Shown here: piece after piece, positions 9,542 through 18,691 of the stretch
Layout of the letters: each line of letters starts with the position of its first letter
Numbering within the stretch: position 1 is the stretch's first letter
Source of the DNA: Occallatibacter riparius
GTDB taxonomy: Bacteria; Acidobacteriota; Terriglobia; Terriglobales; Acidobacteriaceae
Direction of reading: 5' to 3'
DNA: 64,000 bases
Assembly: GCF_025264625.1 (NCBI RefSeq)
Contig: NZ_CP093313.1
Location: 992,001 to 1,056,000, forward strand
Made by a program: the position numbers and the translations under genes
The notes under the pieces: generated by a model
Seen by the model: the letters and a program-made list of their open reading frames with translations, nothing else
What the model was told of the DNA's origin: nothing
The model's database searches: none

Positions 9542-9880
9542 TCACTGGAATTTCAGGAAGAAACTGATGTCTGCAAGTGCGTCTTCCGCCGCTGCTGAGA
9601 CCAGAGGATCAGATTTCATTTCAACGAGCCGCTGGAGGACTGGTTCCAAATCCAGTTGACGATGAATCCGCGCAAGATGACCGAAACAGAGAGCGGACAC
9701 CCATCGTACATCTTCGTCTTTGTGGTGAGAGAAGCTCATGCACTGTCCCTGCACCCACCGCCAATCTGGATCATAGTAGGCTGCACTGAGAAGCGCATCC
9801 GCAATCTCCGTAACGTCGCTGCTGCTAAGCAGAATCTGAATCTCTGGGCGGCTTCGTTCCACCACTGCCTTGTATTGCAC
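9542..9880 (-). CDS. HEAT-repeat-like small protein
   Basis: A 112-residue, all-helical protein with motifs such as DEDVRWVSALCFGHLARI and DPLVSAAAEDALADI, the pattern of two to three HEAT repeats, which form protein-binding surfaces. The predicted start is GTG with GGAG about 11 bases upstream. Small HEAT proteins of this size often serve as immunity proteins for toxins, but no toxin is recognisable next to it; the neighbour in the same direction is a DUF3800 gene. Function unknown. Confidence 0.55.
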   Translation of the reverse strand: MQYKAVVERSRPEIQILLSSSDVTEIADALLSAAYYDPDWRWVQGQCMSFSHHKDEDVRWVSALCFGHLARIHRQLDLEPVLQRLVEMKSDPLVSAAAEDALADISFFLKFQ

Positions 9881-9966
9881 TTGTCGTCTGTCTCCGTTCC
9901 CAGTGTATGCTCACATCGCGTAGAGAGAATTCAGCCAAGGTCACAGCTTTCCTTCTGGAGCACAGG

Positions 9967-10824
9967 TCACGAGACCGCTAGTTCGCTCCCATCAGTAGGA
10001 AGGTCCTCATGGTTGCGAAACAAATGACCATATTGCCGCCATTCTGGCGAGGGCTTCGCGCAGATCACTTGCGGAGATATGAGTTCGTAGAAGGCATTCT
10101 TCTTCGCGATGCCTTCCAAGTGCAGCACGCCGTCCTTCTCTGCAATGCCTTCCAAATGGCGCCGGACAAAATAATTGCATAGGTCTGCTATCTGAAGGCC
10201 GAGGCTATCAGTCGAATCGGCGAAGAACATATCATCGTGGGCATGCCATAGACGATTGTTCGGGCTTGCCGCGAACGGGTGCTTCCTACGGAGGCTGCGA
10301 TAGGTTTTGCGATATTCGTTCTTCAGATTCTTGTCCTTGCAATCATCTAATATGCACAAATATGTGTCTTGCCAGTCCAGGACCTTTGTATCGGGCGGGT
10401 TATCCGGGCGGGAATGATTCTCCGTCGCCCAGTCTTCGATTCCTAATAAGCACATATGGAAAGCGGCATGTAGAGGCTTGATTGCTCCAAACGGCGAGGG
10501 ATGGGTCGTTGCGAACTTTCCACGGTCAATCGCCGCATAGATGAAAGTCATATTCTCTGCACGTACCGCAGCCATCAATGTCAATATCGCCATGAACCGC
10601 TTTTGTTCATCAATCCCCTGGAACGGTTCCTTACCCAGATACAGTGCCGACGCATGAAACTCCTGGAAATCATCCAAGTCCCCCGTCGGGAGAATCTGCC
10701 GAATTGCATTGTGATGCATTACGGAAGCTGGTCCGAATGTCCCAGTGGGAACAATGAGTGCGCCAAACATGGCAACCGAACTGTACCCGTCGATTCCTGT
10801 CTCATCAAAGTAAGCAAGGTGCAT
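9967..10824 (-). CDS. DUF3800 domain protein
   Basis: A 285-residue protein opening with HLAYFDETG, the N-terminal acidic motif of DUF3800, a family with an RNase H-like fold; further conserved parts are DDMFFADSTDSLGLQIADL followed by a conserved Cys-Asn-Tyr-Phe stretch. These proteins are often found in mobile and defence regions and are thought to be nucleases, though I know of no established substrate. Near residue 230 there is a tandem copy of a short segment (HLEGIAEK and HLEGIAKK about 14 residues apart), an internal duplication also visible in the DNA. Start ATG at 10824. Confidence 0.8.
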   Translation of the reverse strand: MHLAYFDETGIDGYSSVAMFGALIVPTGTFGPASVMHHNAIRQILPTGDLDDFQEFHASALYLGKEPFQGIDEQKRFMAILTLMAAVRAENMTFIYAAIDRGKFATTHPSPFGAIKPLHAAFHMCLLGIEDWATENHSRPDNPPDTKVLDWQDTYLCILDDCKDKNLKNEYRKTYRSLRRKHPFAASPNNRLWHAHDDMFFADSTDSLGLQIADLCNYFVRRHLEGIAEKDGVLHLEGIAKKNAFYELISPQVICAKPSPEWRQYGHLFRNHEDLPTDGSELAVS

Positions 10825-10897
10825 TCGTAGATCAACCTTCCGCGCGGATCGCTTGGATTCTTTGGTGAGGAGTTTACATGGAAGCTTTGCCCTCCCC

Positions 10898-11176
10898 CTA
10901 TAGGAGCTTGAGGTCAGTTCTATCGATCTGGGCCTGCGTGTCCCTATAGGAATCGTCTAGCCTTGCGCCGCACCACGGGTAGAATTGAATGATCAAATCC
11001 GACACTAGGGAAAGTGGTGACGGACTGTACTCGGGTGGGCGTGCGTCCGCATCAAGGGCACGATGCTGGATCACGAACATCGCTTGGCCTTGCTCACTTT
11101 CGGCGGCAAACACGCCAAATCCTCTGGTTCCTGCGGCACTGTGCCAATGCTCGAATGCTCGACAGCAAAACTTCAT
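10898..11176 (-). CDS. small cysteine-containing hypothetical protein
   Basis: A 92-residue protein starting MKFCCRAFEHWH and ending with an FYPWCGARL motif, which looks like a small zinc-binding domain made from the N-terminal Cys pair and the C-terminal P-W-C-G motif. I have the impression of a conserved but unnamed family of this shape. No operon partner is obvious. Function unknown. Confidence 0.5.
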   Translation of the reverse strand: MKFCCRAFEHWHSAAGTRGFGVFAAESEQGQAMFVIQHRALDADARPPEYSPSPLSLVSDLIIQFYPWCGARLDDSYRDTQAQIDRTDLKLL

Positions 11177-11357
11177 AAGATGGCCTCAAAGCACTATACG
11201 CCGTGCTGATTCTTCCGGTGGAAACCGCGTTCGGCCGTGTTCTCCACCATGATCATCTCAGCGTGAACTGGATCACCCAGGCGCAGCATTGCCTGGTGAT
11301 GCAGCGGAACTCCGATTATCATCTATTATTCAAATACCACAAGGTTGACATTCGACC

Positions 11358-11729
11358 ATGCTTCGAACTCTTTACCGAGTTGTAGCTGTCGGCTCTGTTA
11401 CTCTCCTCGGCTTATTAATGGCCTTGGACGGGATTTTTATTGCTCTTCGAATAAACCCCTTCTACACGATGCTCGAAACATGGTCGAACCTCGCCTTGCT
11501 GCCTTTTTTCCTGATTGGCGCTTTCTTCGGAATTGGCGTGATCGTCCTGTGGTTCGGGATGATGTGGGATTGTGTCTTCACCAACAAACTGCGGATTTGG
11601 TCGAAAGCGTTGTGGCTGCTTCTGATGATACCGACCAGTTGTATCGGGGCGTTGATCTATTTCTTCTGCGAGTACAGGAACCGACCATCAGAAAATCCAT
11701 TGACGCAGGACAAGCGAGTACCGGTGTAA
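11358..11729 (+). CDS. small membrane protein with three predicted helices
   Basis: A 123-residue hydrophobic protein with membrane helices at about 9-30, 44-70 and 80-105 and a short charged C-terminus. It is convergent with the Fic-like gene, whose 3' end is 36 bases away, and is not part of the transfer operon. The family is not recognised. Confidence 0.5.
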   Translation: MLRTLYRVVAVGSVTLLGLLMALDGIFIALRINPFYTMLETWSNLALLPFFLIGAFFGIGVIVLWFGMMWDCVFTNKLRIWSKALWLLLMIPTSCIGALIYFFCEYRNRPSENPLTQDKRVPV

Positions 11730-11765
11730 GTTCGCGTTGCTGGTCAAATACGGCAGACACGATTG

Positions 11766-12383
11766 TTATGGGAACGGGAACAAATCCAGAGAATTGGATC
11801 GATCCCGACCTGGTACCGGCTTTCGTCTGGAAAGATCAGGGTCCACCGCGAGTATCAGCATTCGCCTGAGGTTCTCGCTCTGGAGCGTTTGAGCCTCCAA
11901 CTGGAGTTCTTCTGAGGACTGCGCCAGTGACCTCGCCCAGCGGAGCGTGATGCCGTTTTCCATCGCTAGTTCACGAAACAACTCGGCCGACGCAATATCC
12001 GAGCCTTGGTCGAAGGGCTTGATCAGGTCGGTTTCGCGTAGGTAGTCCGCAACCCGTATCGTCCAAGCATCCAGCTCCAATCCTTTAAGCCGATTCTCCC
12101 CGGCGAGCCTGTCGAAAAGACGATCCAACGAAGATGACAGAGAGGACTGTCGGGGCGCGCGGAGGTGGCCTGCCTGCGGAAGCACGTCCCGAAAAATGCG
12201 AGCATGAATCTGCTGAAGGTGATTGGCATCGAACGCGCCGATGACCGGAGCAGATTCCATTGCCAACAAATTTGCCGCAATCGAACGCAGGGTGGTCTGG
12301 TTTACCGTGCCGGGTGCGGAAAGCGCGAACTCGGATCGATGCGTGGCCGTTTCGGGAATCATCAGATCTTCGGGCTCGATCAC
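11766..12383 (-). CDS. Fic-like domain protein with degenerate active site
   Basis: A 205-residue protein. VIGAFDANHLQQIHARIF near residue 46 and AGHLRAPRQ match the early helices of Fic domains, which normally transfer AMP or another nucleotide moiety to a protein. The core motif HPFxxGNGR is replaced by KPFDQGSDIAS at about 120-130: the catalytic His is Lys and the GNGR phosphate loop is lost. It should not adenylylate by the usual mechanism. It is the last gene of the relaxase/coupling-protein operon and overlaps the VirB1-like gene by four bases (ATGA), so it is translated with the transfer machinery. Possible roles are a translocated effector remnant or a structural partner. Confidence 0.65.
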   Translation of the reverse strand: MIEPEDLMIPETATHRSEFALSAPGTVNQTTLRSIAANLLAMESAPVIGAFDANHLQQIHARIFRDVLPQAGHLRAPRQSSLSSSLDRLFDRLAGENRLKGLELDAWTIRVADYLRETDLIKPFDQGSDIASAELFRELAMENGITLRWARSLAQSSEELQLEAQTLQSENLRRMLILAVDPDLSRRKPVPGRDRSNSLDLFPFP

Positions 12384-12991
12384 TTCTGACCTCCTGGGTG
12401 TTGAGCCCTGCTGGATCGTGTTGGATTGGGCAGATGGGAGAGTTGTTTGAGGGCTGCCATCACGCGCGCAAGATAGCCGTCATCGATCCCCCGGTTCGTA
12501 TCGCCAGTGTTGAAGCGCGAAAGTGCATGTTGTAGAGCGGCCTGTCCTGGACCATAGGTTCGCACTTCGAGTTCGTAATCGTCGCTGAGGATCGCCCATC
12601 CCGTCCGGATGTTTGTGCATGGATCAAGCAGTGCAGCCGTCGGGATGTGCCGGCGCATCGCTTCCTCGGTGCTCACTTGCATCAAGCCGACATCGACCGA
12701 GACGTGCCATGCGTTCAAGTAGTCGATCCATTCGAGAGCTTCCTTGACGTTGCTGGGCTGACGCATGAGACGGAGGGCGCCTGGGGGAAGCTGCCACTGG
12801 CGAAGCAGTCTGTTGGGGAAATCGAGCTGCAGGGCGATGGGGTTTCCACTCGACTCCGCGTGGACGATTGCGGACAGTGTGGCCAAGGATGCGGTGGGCA
12901 CGCAGCGGTCACGAAGTTGACCGAGATTCACTGTCTGGGCGAAGCTTTGCGCCGGAAGGAGAATCGCAAGTGCGATGAATGCAGTTTTCAT
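12380..12991 (-). CDS. VirB1-like lytic transglycosylase
   Basis: A 203-residue exported protein: signal peptide MKTAFIALAILLPAQSFAQ, then a goose-lysozyme-like SLT domain with the catalytic Glu in IVHAESSGNP near residue 46 and the conserved VGLMQVS motif near 101. It cleaves peptidoglycan glycan strands so that the type IV secretion channel can span the wall. Its start overlaps the end of traB by ATGA and its stop overlaps the start of the Fic-like gene, so the three are translationally coupled. Confidence 0.85.
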   Translation of the reverse strand: MKTAFIALAILLPAQSFAQTVNLGQLRDRCVPTASLATLSAIVHAESSGNPIALQLDFPNRLLRQWQLPPGALRLMRQPSNVKEALEWIDYLNAWHVSVDVGLMQVSTEEAMRRHIPTAALLDPCTNIRTGWAILSDDYELEVRTYGPGQAALQHALSRFNTGDTNRGIDDGYLARVMAALKQLSHLPNPTRSSRAQHPGGQK

Positions 12992-14190
12992 TCGTTCCGC
13001 GCCTCGTAAAGAGGAATGTCCCAGAGGTCAGCCCAATCTCTCGCTGCTTCATGCTGAATCGCCGGAATGGGAGTCTTCGAGGCCCAGTAGTCATTGCTGG
13101 GGGCCAGCAACATGTCCGGGTTGCGGGCAAGAGACTGCATGGCGGGCCAGACGAGAAGCTGCTCGTAGCACATGAGCACCGCAGCATGTTGATTCAGTAC
13201 ACGGATCGTCGGCGGATAGCGGAGCATCAGCGGAAAGCCATCGCTGCCGCCGAAATGCCACATGGCCAGAGGAACGGGAATGCGCTGCACATATGCAAAG
13301 TGCGGACCGAAGCCGCGCGCGAGCAGAATGTTGCGACTTCCTTCCGTCGCTGGAACAGGGACTGTGGTTCCCAGCAAAAGAGTCGTGTGTTGTTGCTCTA
13401 AGGCGCGGAACGTTCCGCTCCAGTGGGTATCCGTCATCCGGGACCAGGCGGGTACGATCGTCTCCGGAAACAAAACAACGGCGTCAGGGTGCTTGAGAGA
13501 CTCGTTCTGAATCAGGCGCTCTTGTTGATACAGCACAGACGGCGAAAGAGGCACGAACGCTGTCCCACCGAAATGTGTGTCTATTGCTGCTACGTGAGGA
13601 TCCGCGGTTGGCGGAATCCACCTGACATGAGTGACCAAGAATGACGCCAGCAGAACACCCGCGGTGTAACGTTGCCCGAACCAGCGATAGAGGAGAATAG
13701 CGAGCAGCGGCAAGAGGATTCCAAACCATCTTGTTGCCGGGAACCACTGGCCTGCCGAGATCAAGGGGTGAGCAACAGTTACGAAGCTGAGTGGTGGTAG
13801 GGCCAGGACTACCAGCGCGGCGATTGCTGACACTTCGGTCAACCGGCGGTTGTAGAGCAGAATCCAGGGGAAACCGCCGAGCGTAATACAGCCAAGGAAG
13901 AGAAGTAACGGGAGTGCGAAGCTCGCGTTGGTCCCGAAGAACACTGCGGAGCCTGGGATGACACTCCAAGTGGCTCCGGCGTAGTAGAACACGGCAGAGA
14001 GCGATTCCAGTCTTGAGCGGGATTGCAGGTACAAGAACGGATAGAGTAGTGAGATCCAGCTCAAGCGTGCCACGCCGCTCCAACCCAGAAAGCCGATGAG
14101 GGCCGCGGCGGCGAACAACATGACCGCGCGGCTGGCGGCGTGACTGCCGATTGATAGCGATAGGGTGTGATTGTTTTTGAATGGAAACAT
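12988..14190 (-). CDS. traB: TraB-like conjugal transfer protein (Lnt/nitrilase family)
   Basis: A 400-residue protein with about six N-terminal membrane helices followed by a nitrilase-like domain from about residue 200, the layout of apolipoprotein N-acyltransferase and of Ti-plasmid TraB. The nitrilase Glu is in VVLFPETI and the Cys in AVLMCYEQLLVW. The usual Lys motif is weak (FAYVQRIPVPLA), so enzymatic activity is uncertain. In agrobacterial plasmids TraB lies beside TraF and is needed for efficient mating. Here it follows traF by 19 bases and overlaps the VirB1-like gene. Confidence 0.8.
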   Translation of the reverse strand: MFPFKNNHTLSLSIGSHAASRAVMLFAAAALIGFLGWSGVARLSWISLLYPFLYLQSRSRLESLSAVFYYAGATWSVIPGSAVFFGTNASFALPLLLFLGCITLGGFPWILLYNRRLTEVSAIAALVVLALPPLSFVTVAHPLISAGQWFPATRWFGILLPLLAILLYRWFGQRYTAGVLLASFLVTHVRWIPPTADPHVAAIDTHFGGTAFVPLSPSVLYQQERLIQNESLKHPDAVVLFPETIVPAWSRMTDTHWSGTFRALEQQHTTLLLGTTVPVPATEGSRNILLARGFGPHFAYVQRIPVPLAMWHFGGSDGFPLMLRYPPTIRVLNQHAAVLMCYEQLLVWPAMQSLARNPDMLLAPSNDYWASKTPIPAIQHEAARDWADLWDIPLYEARNE

Positions 14191-14209
14191 GTCGCTACTC
14201 GATGACCGC

Positions 14210-14791
14210 TTAGTGCGCTCTATATGGTTCAGTGATGAGCGGGCGGACCCACTCTCTGATGGTTCGCAATGGCACTGGACCGAAGTAGCGCGAATCGAAA
14301 CTCCTTGAGCTGTAGGAACTCACTACCCAAATCTGACCTTCAGGTACTTGGTAGGTCCCATAGGGGTATGGGTGAAGTTCTCTGCCCAGAGAATCGCGGG
14401 AGAGTGGCGATGAATTGGGGACCTGTGTTCCGTTTACGATGATTCCTCCAGGCCAAGTCGTCACAACGTCGCCAGGCCAAGCGACGACCGGCTTTAAGAG
14501 CGCTGCATAACCGTCAGGACAGGTGCCCAGGTTCCGCCGCGTATTCGGGTTGTTCCTGAGACCTGGCCAGCGCTGATCGGGGCAAAAGAACGCATACGGA
14601 GAATTCTTGCGAGTGGTGAGAGTCGGCTCCGCCGCGTGTCGGTAGATCCCGAACGGCGCCGAATGAGTGAAATTGAAGACGAATCCAAACTCACAGAATG
14701 CCACCGTTGCAATCGCTGCGCCCATGGCCAGGAATAGAGCTACCCGAATCGCCTTTTGGATCACTCCGCTGGTATCAAAGCGGCCAATCAT
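14210..14791 (-). CDS. traF: TraF-type conjugative transfer signal peptidase (S26)
   Basis: A 193-residue membrane protease with one N-terminal membrane helix and the S26 boxes: catalytic Ser in THSAPFGIYR, catalytic Lys in LLKPVVAWPGD, and a late SRSFDSRYFGPVP box. In RP4, TraF trims and cyclises the TrbC pilin, and a TrbC-like gene is present at 33.8 kb. The open frame begins at 15025, but the ATG at 14791 places the membrane helix near the N-terminus as expected and overlaps the end of the SSB-like gene by 17 bases. Confidence 0.85.
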   Translation of the reverse strand: MIGRFDTSGVIQKAIRVALFLAMGAAIATVAFCEFGFVFNFTHSAPFGIYRHAAEPTLTTRKNSPYAFFCPDQRWPGLRNNPNTRRNLGTCPDGYAALLKPVVAWPGDVVTTWPGGIIVNGTQVPNSSPLSRDSLGRELHPYPYGTYQVPEGQIWVVSSYSSRSFDSRYFGPVPLRTIREWVRPLITEPYRAH

Positions 14792-15230
14792 GGATGCTCT
14801 CTTGGAGGTAGGTCGGGGGCTGGTAAGGAGATTGAGCACGGCGCATATCGTTCTGGTGGATGGGTGCTCCGTCGTCTGCGGTGAGGCTTGAGATGCGATG
14901 GGCGTCTGTGACATGAATTTCCCAAACCGTGGATGGGCTCTTGCCGGCCTCTGACTCGTCAACTTTCCTCGGCATCTCGCGGCGGATGAGCTGACCCGTG
15001 ACGTGGATGTTGTCACCCTTTTCAAAATGGCGAGCTGCCTGAACGCTACGGCCGAAGAAAACCAGCGGCAGGAATTGCCGATGCGTCACGGTTTTTCCCT
15101 GAGTGTCGTATTGCCAGCTTTGCGCCAACCGCGCCCTGACAAATTCACGATTGCCCACCCGGTCAATCGTCGGTTTGTCTGTGAGATTCCCTGCTTGGTG
15201 AGTGATGTTAGAGCTCATTGCGCTGCCCAT
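14775..15230 (-). CDS. single-stranded DNA-binding (OB-fold) protein in the transfer operon
   Basis: A 151-residue protein with an SSB-like OB fold: GNLTDKPTIDRVGNREFVRA, then TVTHRQFLPLVFFGRSVQAA, HFEKGDNIHVTGQLIRRE and a closing WEIHVTDAHRI strand. The divergent C-terminus ends DWPL rather than the usual DIPF tip. The ATG at 15230 has GGAGG seven bases upstream, and it overlaps the end of the coupling-protein gene by 23 bases. A second, more standard SSB lies at 28.6-29.0 kb, so this one may be devoted to the transfer intermediate in the donor. Confidence 0.75.
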   Translation of the reverse strand: MGSAMSSNITHQAGNLTDKPTIDRVGNREFVRARLAQSWQYDTQGKTVTHRQFLPLVFFGRSVQAARHFEKGDNIHVTGQLIRREMPRKVDESEAGKSPSTVWEIHVTDAHRISSLTADDGAPIHQNDMRRAQSPYQPPTYLQESIHDWPL

Positions 15231-17220
15231 GGATGGCCTCCTGCATTGCCTGTTTCGCGATCATTGCTGTGTCAAGAGAGAATTTTGCGGCTTCTTTGGT
15301 TGGCAACGGCTCGTTGGCGGCCGTATTGAATCGGGGCGGTGGAAGTTTGGTCCGCGCCAAGAGGGTCTTGCTCAAGAAGAAGAGACTCTGCGTGCCGTAG
15401 ATAGGGGCGACGCCATTGATGAAGATCAGCATGTCCCCTGGCTCAATGATTCTGCTGTTGGGATCATTCGTGGCTTTCCGAGGCGGTCTCATCCTCCGAA
15501 TCTCATCAACCGTGATGAGCGGTCGCTGGACCTGTTCGACGCTCCGGAAGATGTGCTTCAAGTAGAGGTCTGTCCTTTGTCCGCTGTAATTCACGGTTTC
15601 TTTTTCGATGGTCATGTTGCCGGACAGCTCCGACAGGCTCTTGCAGGTGGTAAGGTTGTCCGTTTGAAATGCAGCCTTGATGTAGCAGTTGTCAGTGATG
15701 GATTCGTTTTCCCCGTACTCTTCGCGAATCTGGGTCAGAGTCTGGGCGATGAGATAGGGTTTGATCTTGTAACCGGCCATCAGGCTCATCGCCGACGCGA
15801 GATTCGGAATCTTCTTCAGCTCCGGGAATTCGTCCAACATCAACAGCAAATGGTGACGGTTCTTCGCGGGCTGCTCCATGAGCCGAGTGAAGATCAATTG
15901 CAGAATGAGGCGTACAAGCGGGCGAAGGCGATCCCGGTCTGGCTGTGGGACTTTGAGGTACAGGCTCATGGGTCTTTCACCATAGACGAGATCCCTGATT
16001 TTGAAATCGCTACGGCAGATCGTCTTCTGCACTATTGGGTCGTCATATATGGTCATCGGAGTGACGATGCTGGACTGCACGCTTGCGCCTTCCCGGTCAG
16101 CTCGATTCAATTGCCGCTGAACAGCCTTGGCAACGAACGGATGGGTCACTGTGGGCCGGCCGTTGATGTCCTTCCAATTGAGTCGCGGCGCAGACATGCC
16201 ACCCGGATCATGCGTCTCAGCTTGCATTTGCCTGAGCGTGTCGGAGATGTCTTTCCCTGGCAGCGAGTAGAGGGCGAGAACATCAGAGAGCGTCACTTGG
16301 CGGGGCGGATCGAGACGACGGAAGAAATAGCCCAGATGCAAAATGCCGGCGGAGACGAGGTCTACTGCGGCGTCCTCGAAGTGCTGATATAACGTGTTTT
16401 CGCCGCCGTTGCGGATGACTGCGTTTGCGATTGTTTGCACGTCCCCGACGTCGTGGTCGGTTTCCCAGCGCACTTCTGAGAGGGGGTTGTAGCAGCAGCT
16501 TTCTTCGGGTAGCGTCGGGGCGAATTTGAGCACCCGCTGTCCGATCTTGTGTCGAAACCCTGCGGTGAGGTCCCAGTTTTCGCCCTTGAGATCGTAGACA
16601 ACGACGCTCTGGCGCCACTGGCATAAGGACGGAACAATCGCGCTCACGCCTTTGCCTGAGCGGCTCGGAGCGAACAATAGGACTGGCTCTGCCCCCGAGT
16701 GGATGAGATAGCGGAGCTCTTGGGTAGTCGGATCACGCCAACCGCCGATATACACGCCGTCTGTAGCATCCAGCAGGCCGAGTTCTTCGATTGCCTTTTT
16801 GTCTGCCCATTTTGCTGAGCCGTGCAGGTTCTGAAGACTGTCGGTGTCCTTGCGATCCCTGATGAGTGAAAGAAACCAGTATGTTATCCATGCGAGGAAT
16901 AGACCAAGGATGACGGTTGCAGCGAATGCAAGCCAAATGTCACGGCGCACTGCGGAGCTGATGAGTCTGCTAGCGGCATATAGTCTCCACAGCCGGATGC
17001 CGGCGAACGGCTGGAATACCCCAATCCCTCTGAACCAGAAGAGCGGCTCGCCCATTTCGACGGGATTGCCGAGTGTCATGGCGAGCCATTCTGTGTTGGC
17101 AGATGCCGTGAGCACGAACATCACGAGAGCCCCGCAGACAGCTTTGAGATTCCAACCGCCCTGCCAACCAGGACGTTTCGGTAAGACATAGCCCGGCGGT
17201 GCAATTTGTGCATTTCGCAT
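15208..17220 (-). CDS. traG: type IV coupling protein TraG/VirD4
   Basis: A 670-residue inner-membrane ATPase that brings the relaxase-DNA complex to the secretion channel. Membrane helices lie at about 27-45 and 95-120; Walker A is APSRSGKGVS near residue 185 and Walker B is LLLMLDEFPELK near 463, followed by the Gln-containing IAQTLTQIREEYG motif typical of VirD4/TraG. It is third in an operon behind the ribbon-helix-helix and relaxase genes, with 74 bases between it and the relaxase gene. AAGG immediately before the ATG serves as a ribosome-binding site. Confidence 0.92.
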   Translation of the reverse strand: MRNAQIAPPGYVLPKRPGWQGGWNLKAVCGALVMFVLTASANTEWLAMTLGNPVEMGEPLFWFRGIGVFQPFAGIRLWRLYAASRLISSAVRRDIWLAFAATVILGLFLAWITYWFLSLIRDRKDTDSLQNLHGSAKWADKKAIEELGLLDATDGVYIGGWRDPTTQELRYLIHSGAEPVLLFAPSRSGKGVSAIVPSLCQWRQSVVVYDLKGENWDLTAGFRHKIGQRVLKFAPTLPEESCCYNPLSEVRWETDHDVGDVQTIANAVIRNGGENTLYQHFEDAAVDLVSAGILHLGYFFRRLDPPRQVTLSDVLALYSLPGKDISDTLRQMQAETHDPGGMSAPRLNWKDINGRPTVTHPFVAKAVQRQLNRADREGASVQSSIVTPMTIYDDPIVQKTICRSDFKIRDLVYGERPMSLYLKVPQPDRDRLRPLVRLILQLIFTRLMEQPAKNRHHLLLMLDEFPELKKIPNLASAMSLMAGYKIKPYLIAQTLTQIREEYGENESITDNCYIKAAFQTDNLTTCKSLSELSGNMTIEKETVNYSGQRTDLYLKHIFRSVEQVQRPLITVDEIRRMRPPRKATNDPNSRIIEPGDMLIFINGVAPIYGTQSLFFLSKTLLARTKLPPPRFNTAANEPLPTKEAAKFSLDTAMIAKQAMQEAIHGQRNEL

Positions 17221-17293
17221 CCTTGTTCTCCTTTACTGCTATGCGCATTGCAATTCGCGCGACGAGATCTTGAATACTGTGCTCGCCTGACTG

Positions 17294-18682
17294 TCAGTAG
17301 CTGATGTCGGTCTCTTTGTGGCGGAGTGAACGGCGGAGTTCACCCATCCATCCCTTGTCGTTCTCAGAGACGATAATGCCCATCGTTCTCACCCTCTTCG
17401 CGATGCCTCCGAGCGCCTTCGGGTCGTGAAGAATGCTTTCTTCATTCCCCAATGCGACCGCGTACAGGCGGCTTGGATCACTCTTCAAGCTGTCGATGGA
17501 TACGATGTTGCCCGCCTTCAGGTCGCCCCGCGCCCACGCTAATCGTAGGGTGGCGTCGTGGCGGAGAATTACGACCCTGGCATCAAGGGTTTCGAACGCG
17601 GTTTGGAATTGGCCCGTCCGTTCATCCTCACTGTTGAGGAGCACCCTTCCGATTAGCTTTCGTGATTGCGTCCCGAATTCCATTGGGGCGTGCGGGTCGC
17701 TGATGGCCGCGCCGCTCTGGAACAGAATCCGCGCGCGATCCTGTAAATCCTTCATTTGGCTTAGCTGCGTCGTGAAGTCAGATCTTACAAGCCATCCCGC
17801 ATGCTCCTTGCGGGCGAGGCCGAACCCGAGCAGAACCGCCAAACGGCGTCTTTCGAAGTCATCTTTCGGAGTGATAGGAGAGAACTCCGCACCTCGCGCC
17901 ACCTGCCGCGCCATACTCCGATCCGCACCCGTTACTCGAAATGCCGCGATCTCGGACGTTCGTTGACGTACAACGTCGGCCACGGTGCGCGGGCCTAGCT
18001 GGCGCGTTAGGGATCTTTGGACCTCGTCCCGCAATACCTCACGGATCACACCGGGCTTAATGAACAGGGGCTGTCCGGACAGGGAGCGCCCCCGCACAAC
18101 GATGTGGACGTGGGAATGGTCTGTATTTCTGTGTACGATTCCAGCCCATTCGAGGCGTTCGCCCGTCCGTTGCTCCAAAGCGCGAATCATATCCTCAGAC
18201 GTAGCTCTAAAATCCACGCCGGCGCCGTCCTCAGGAGAGATGATGATCTTGAAGAGGCGAGTGTCTCCTGCCCGTTGCCATTGGTCAGTGATGGAATGCA
18301 ATGGCTGCTCGCTTCGAGAATCGAGCCGTTCATGCTCCAGCCCGCCAGACTTCCCGGCTGCGCTCTCCCGCTCCAGATATTTTCCATGCGCCTTCCAGGC
18401 ACCCTTCACGCGCGAATTGGAATATCTGACATTCACCACCGCTCGACGTTGGAACTGCGTCGCCCCAGGCCCACGGTCTTGAGCCTTGCCCCGTTGGCCT
18501 GATCGCAACCCTGTAGATCTGCTGACTGTTCGCGCCAGGCGAAACAGACGGCTAGCGGTGCCGGTTCTCGGACTGGTCGCCAACCGCCGGGCGCGACCAG
18601 GTCGTAGTCGAGCGGATGGGCCTCCGGCGCTTGACTGCTTTCCGTCTCGATTAGGGTTCGAAAGTCTGGGAGATCTCGCCAT
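17294..18682 (-). CDS. conjugative relaxase (MOB-P, VirD2/TraI-like)
   Basis: A 462-residue relaxase that would nick oriT and stay bound to the 5' end of the transferred strand. The metal-binding motif III is clear: TDHSHVHIVVRG near residue 190, and KAHGKYLERES near 100 carries a Tyr in the usual place for the nicking residue. The first ~85 residues are Arg/Ser-rich. The C-terminal half is unassigned and may bind DNA or carry the secretion signal. It starts ten bases after the stop of the ribbon-helix-helix gene, the RP4 traJ-traI arrangement next to oriT. The exact MOB subfamily would need a tree. Confidence 0.88.
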   Translation of the reverse strand: MARSPRLSNPNRDGKQSSAGGPSARLRPGRARRLATSPRTGTASRLFRLARTVSRSTGLRSGQRGKAQDRGPGATQFQRRAVVNVRYSNSRVKGAWKAHGKYLERESAAGKSGGLEHERLDSRSEQPLHSITDQWQRAGDTRLFKIIISPEDGAGVDFRATSEDMIRALEQRTGERLEWAGIVHRNTDHSHVHIVVRGRSLSGQPLFIKPGVIREVLRDEVQRSLTRQLGPRTVADVVRQRTSEIAAFRVTGADRSMARQVARGAEFSPITPKDDFERRRLAVLLGFGLARKEHAGWLVRSDFTTQLSQMKDLQDRARILFQSGAAISDPHAPMEFGTQSRKLIGRVLLNSEDERTGQFQTAFETLDARVVILRHDATLRLAWARGDLKAGNIVSIDSLKSDPSRLYAVALGNEESILHDPKALGGIAKRVRTMGIIVSENDKGWMGELRRSLRHKETDISY

Positions 18683-18691
18683 GCGTCGTCT

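Noticed and set aside
15202..16392. 396-codon plus-strand frame inside traG
   Set aside because: It is antisense to a well-conserved coupling protein and reflects GC-biased codon use.
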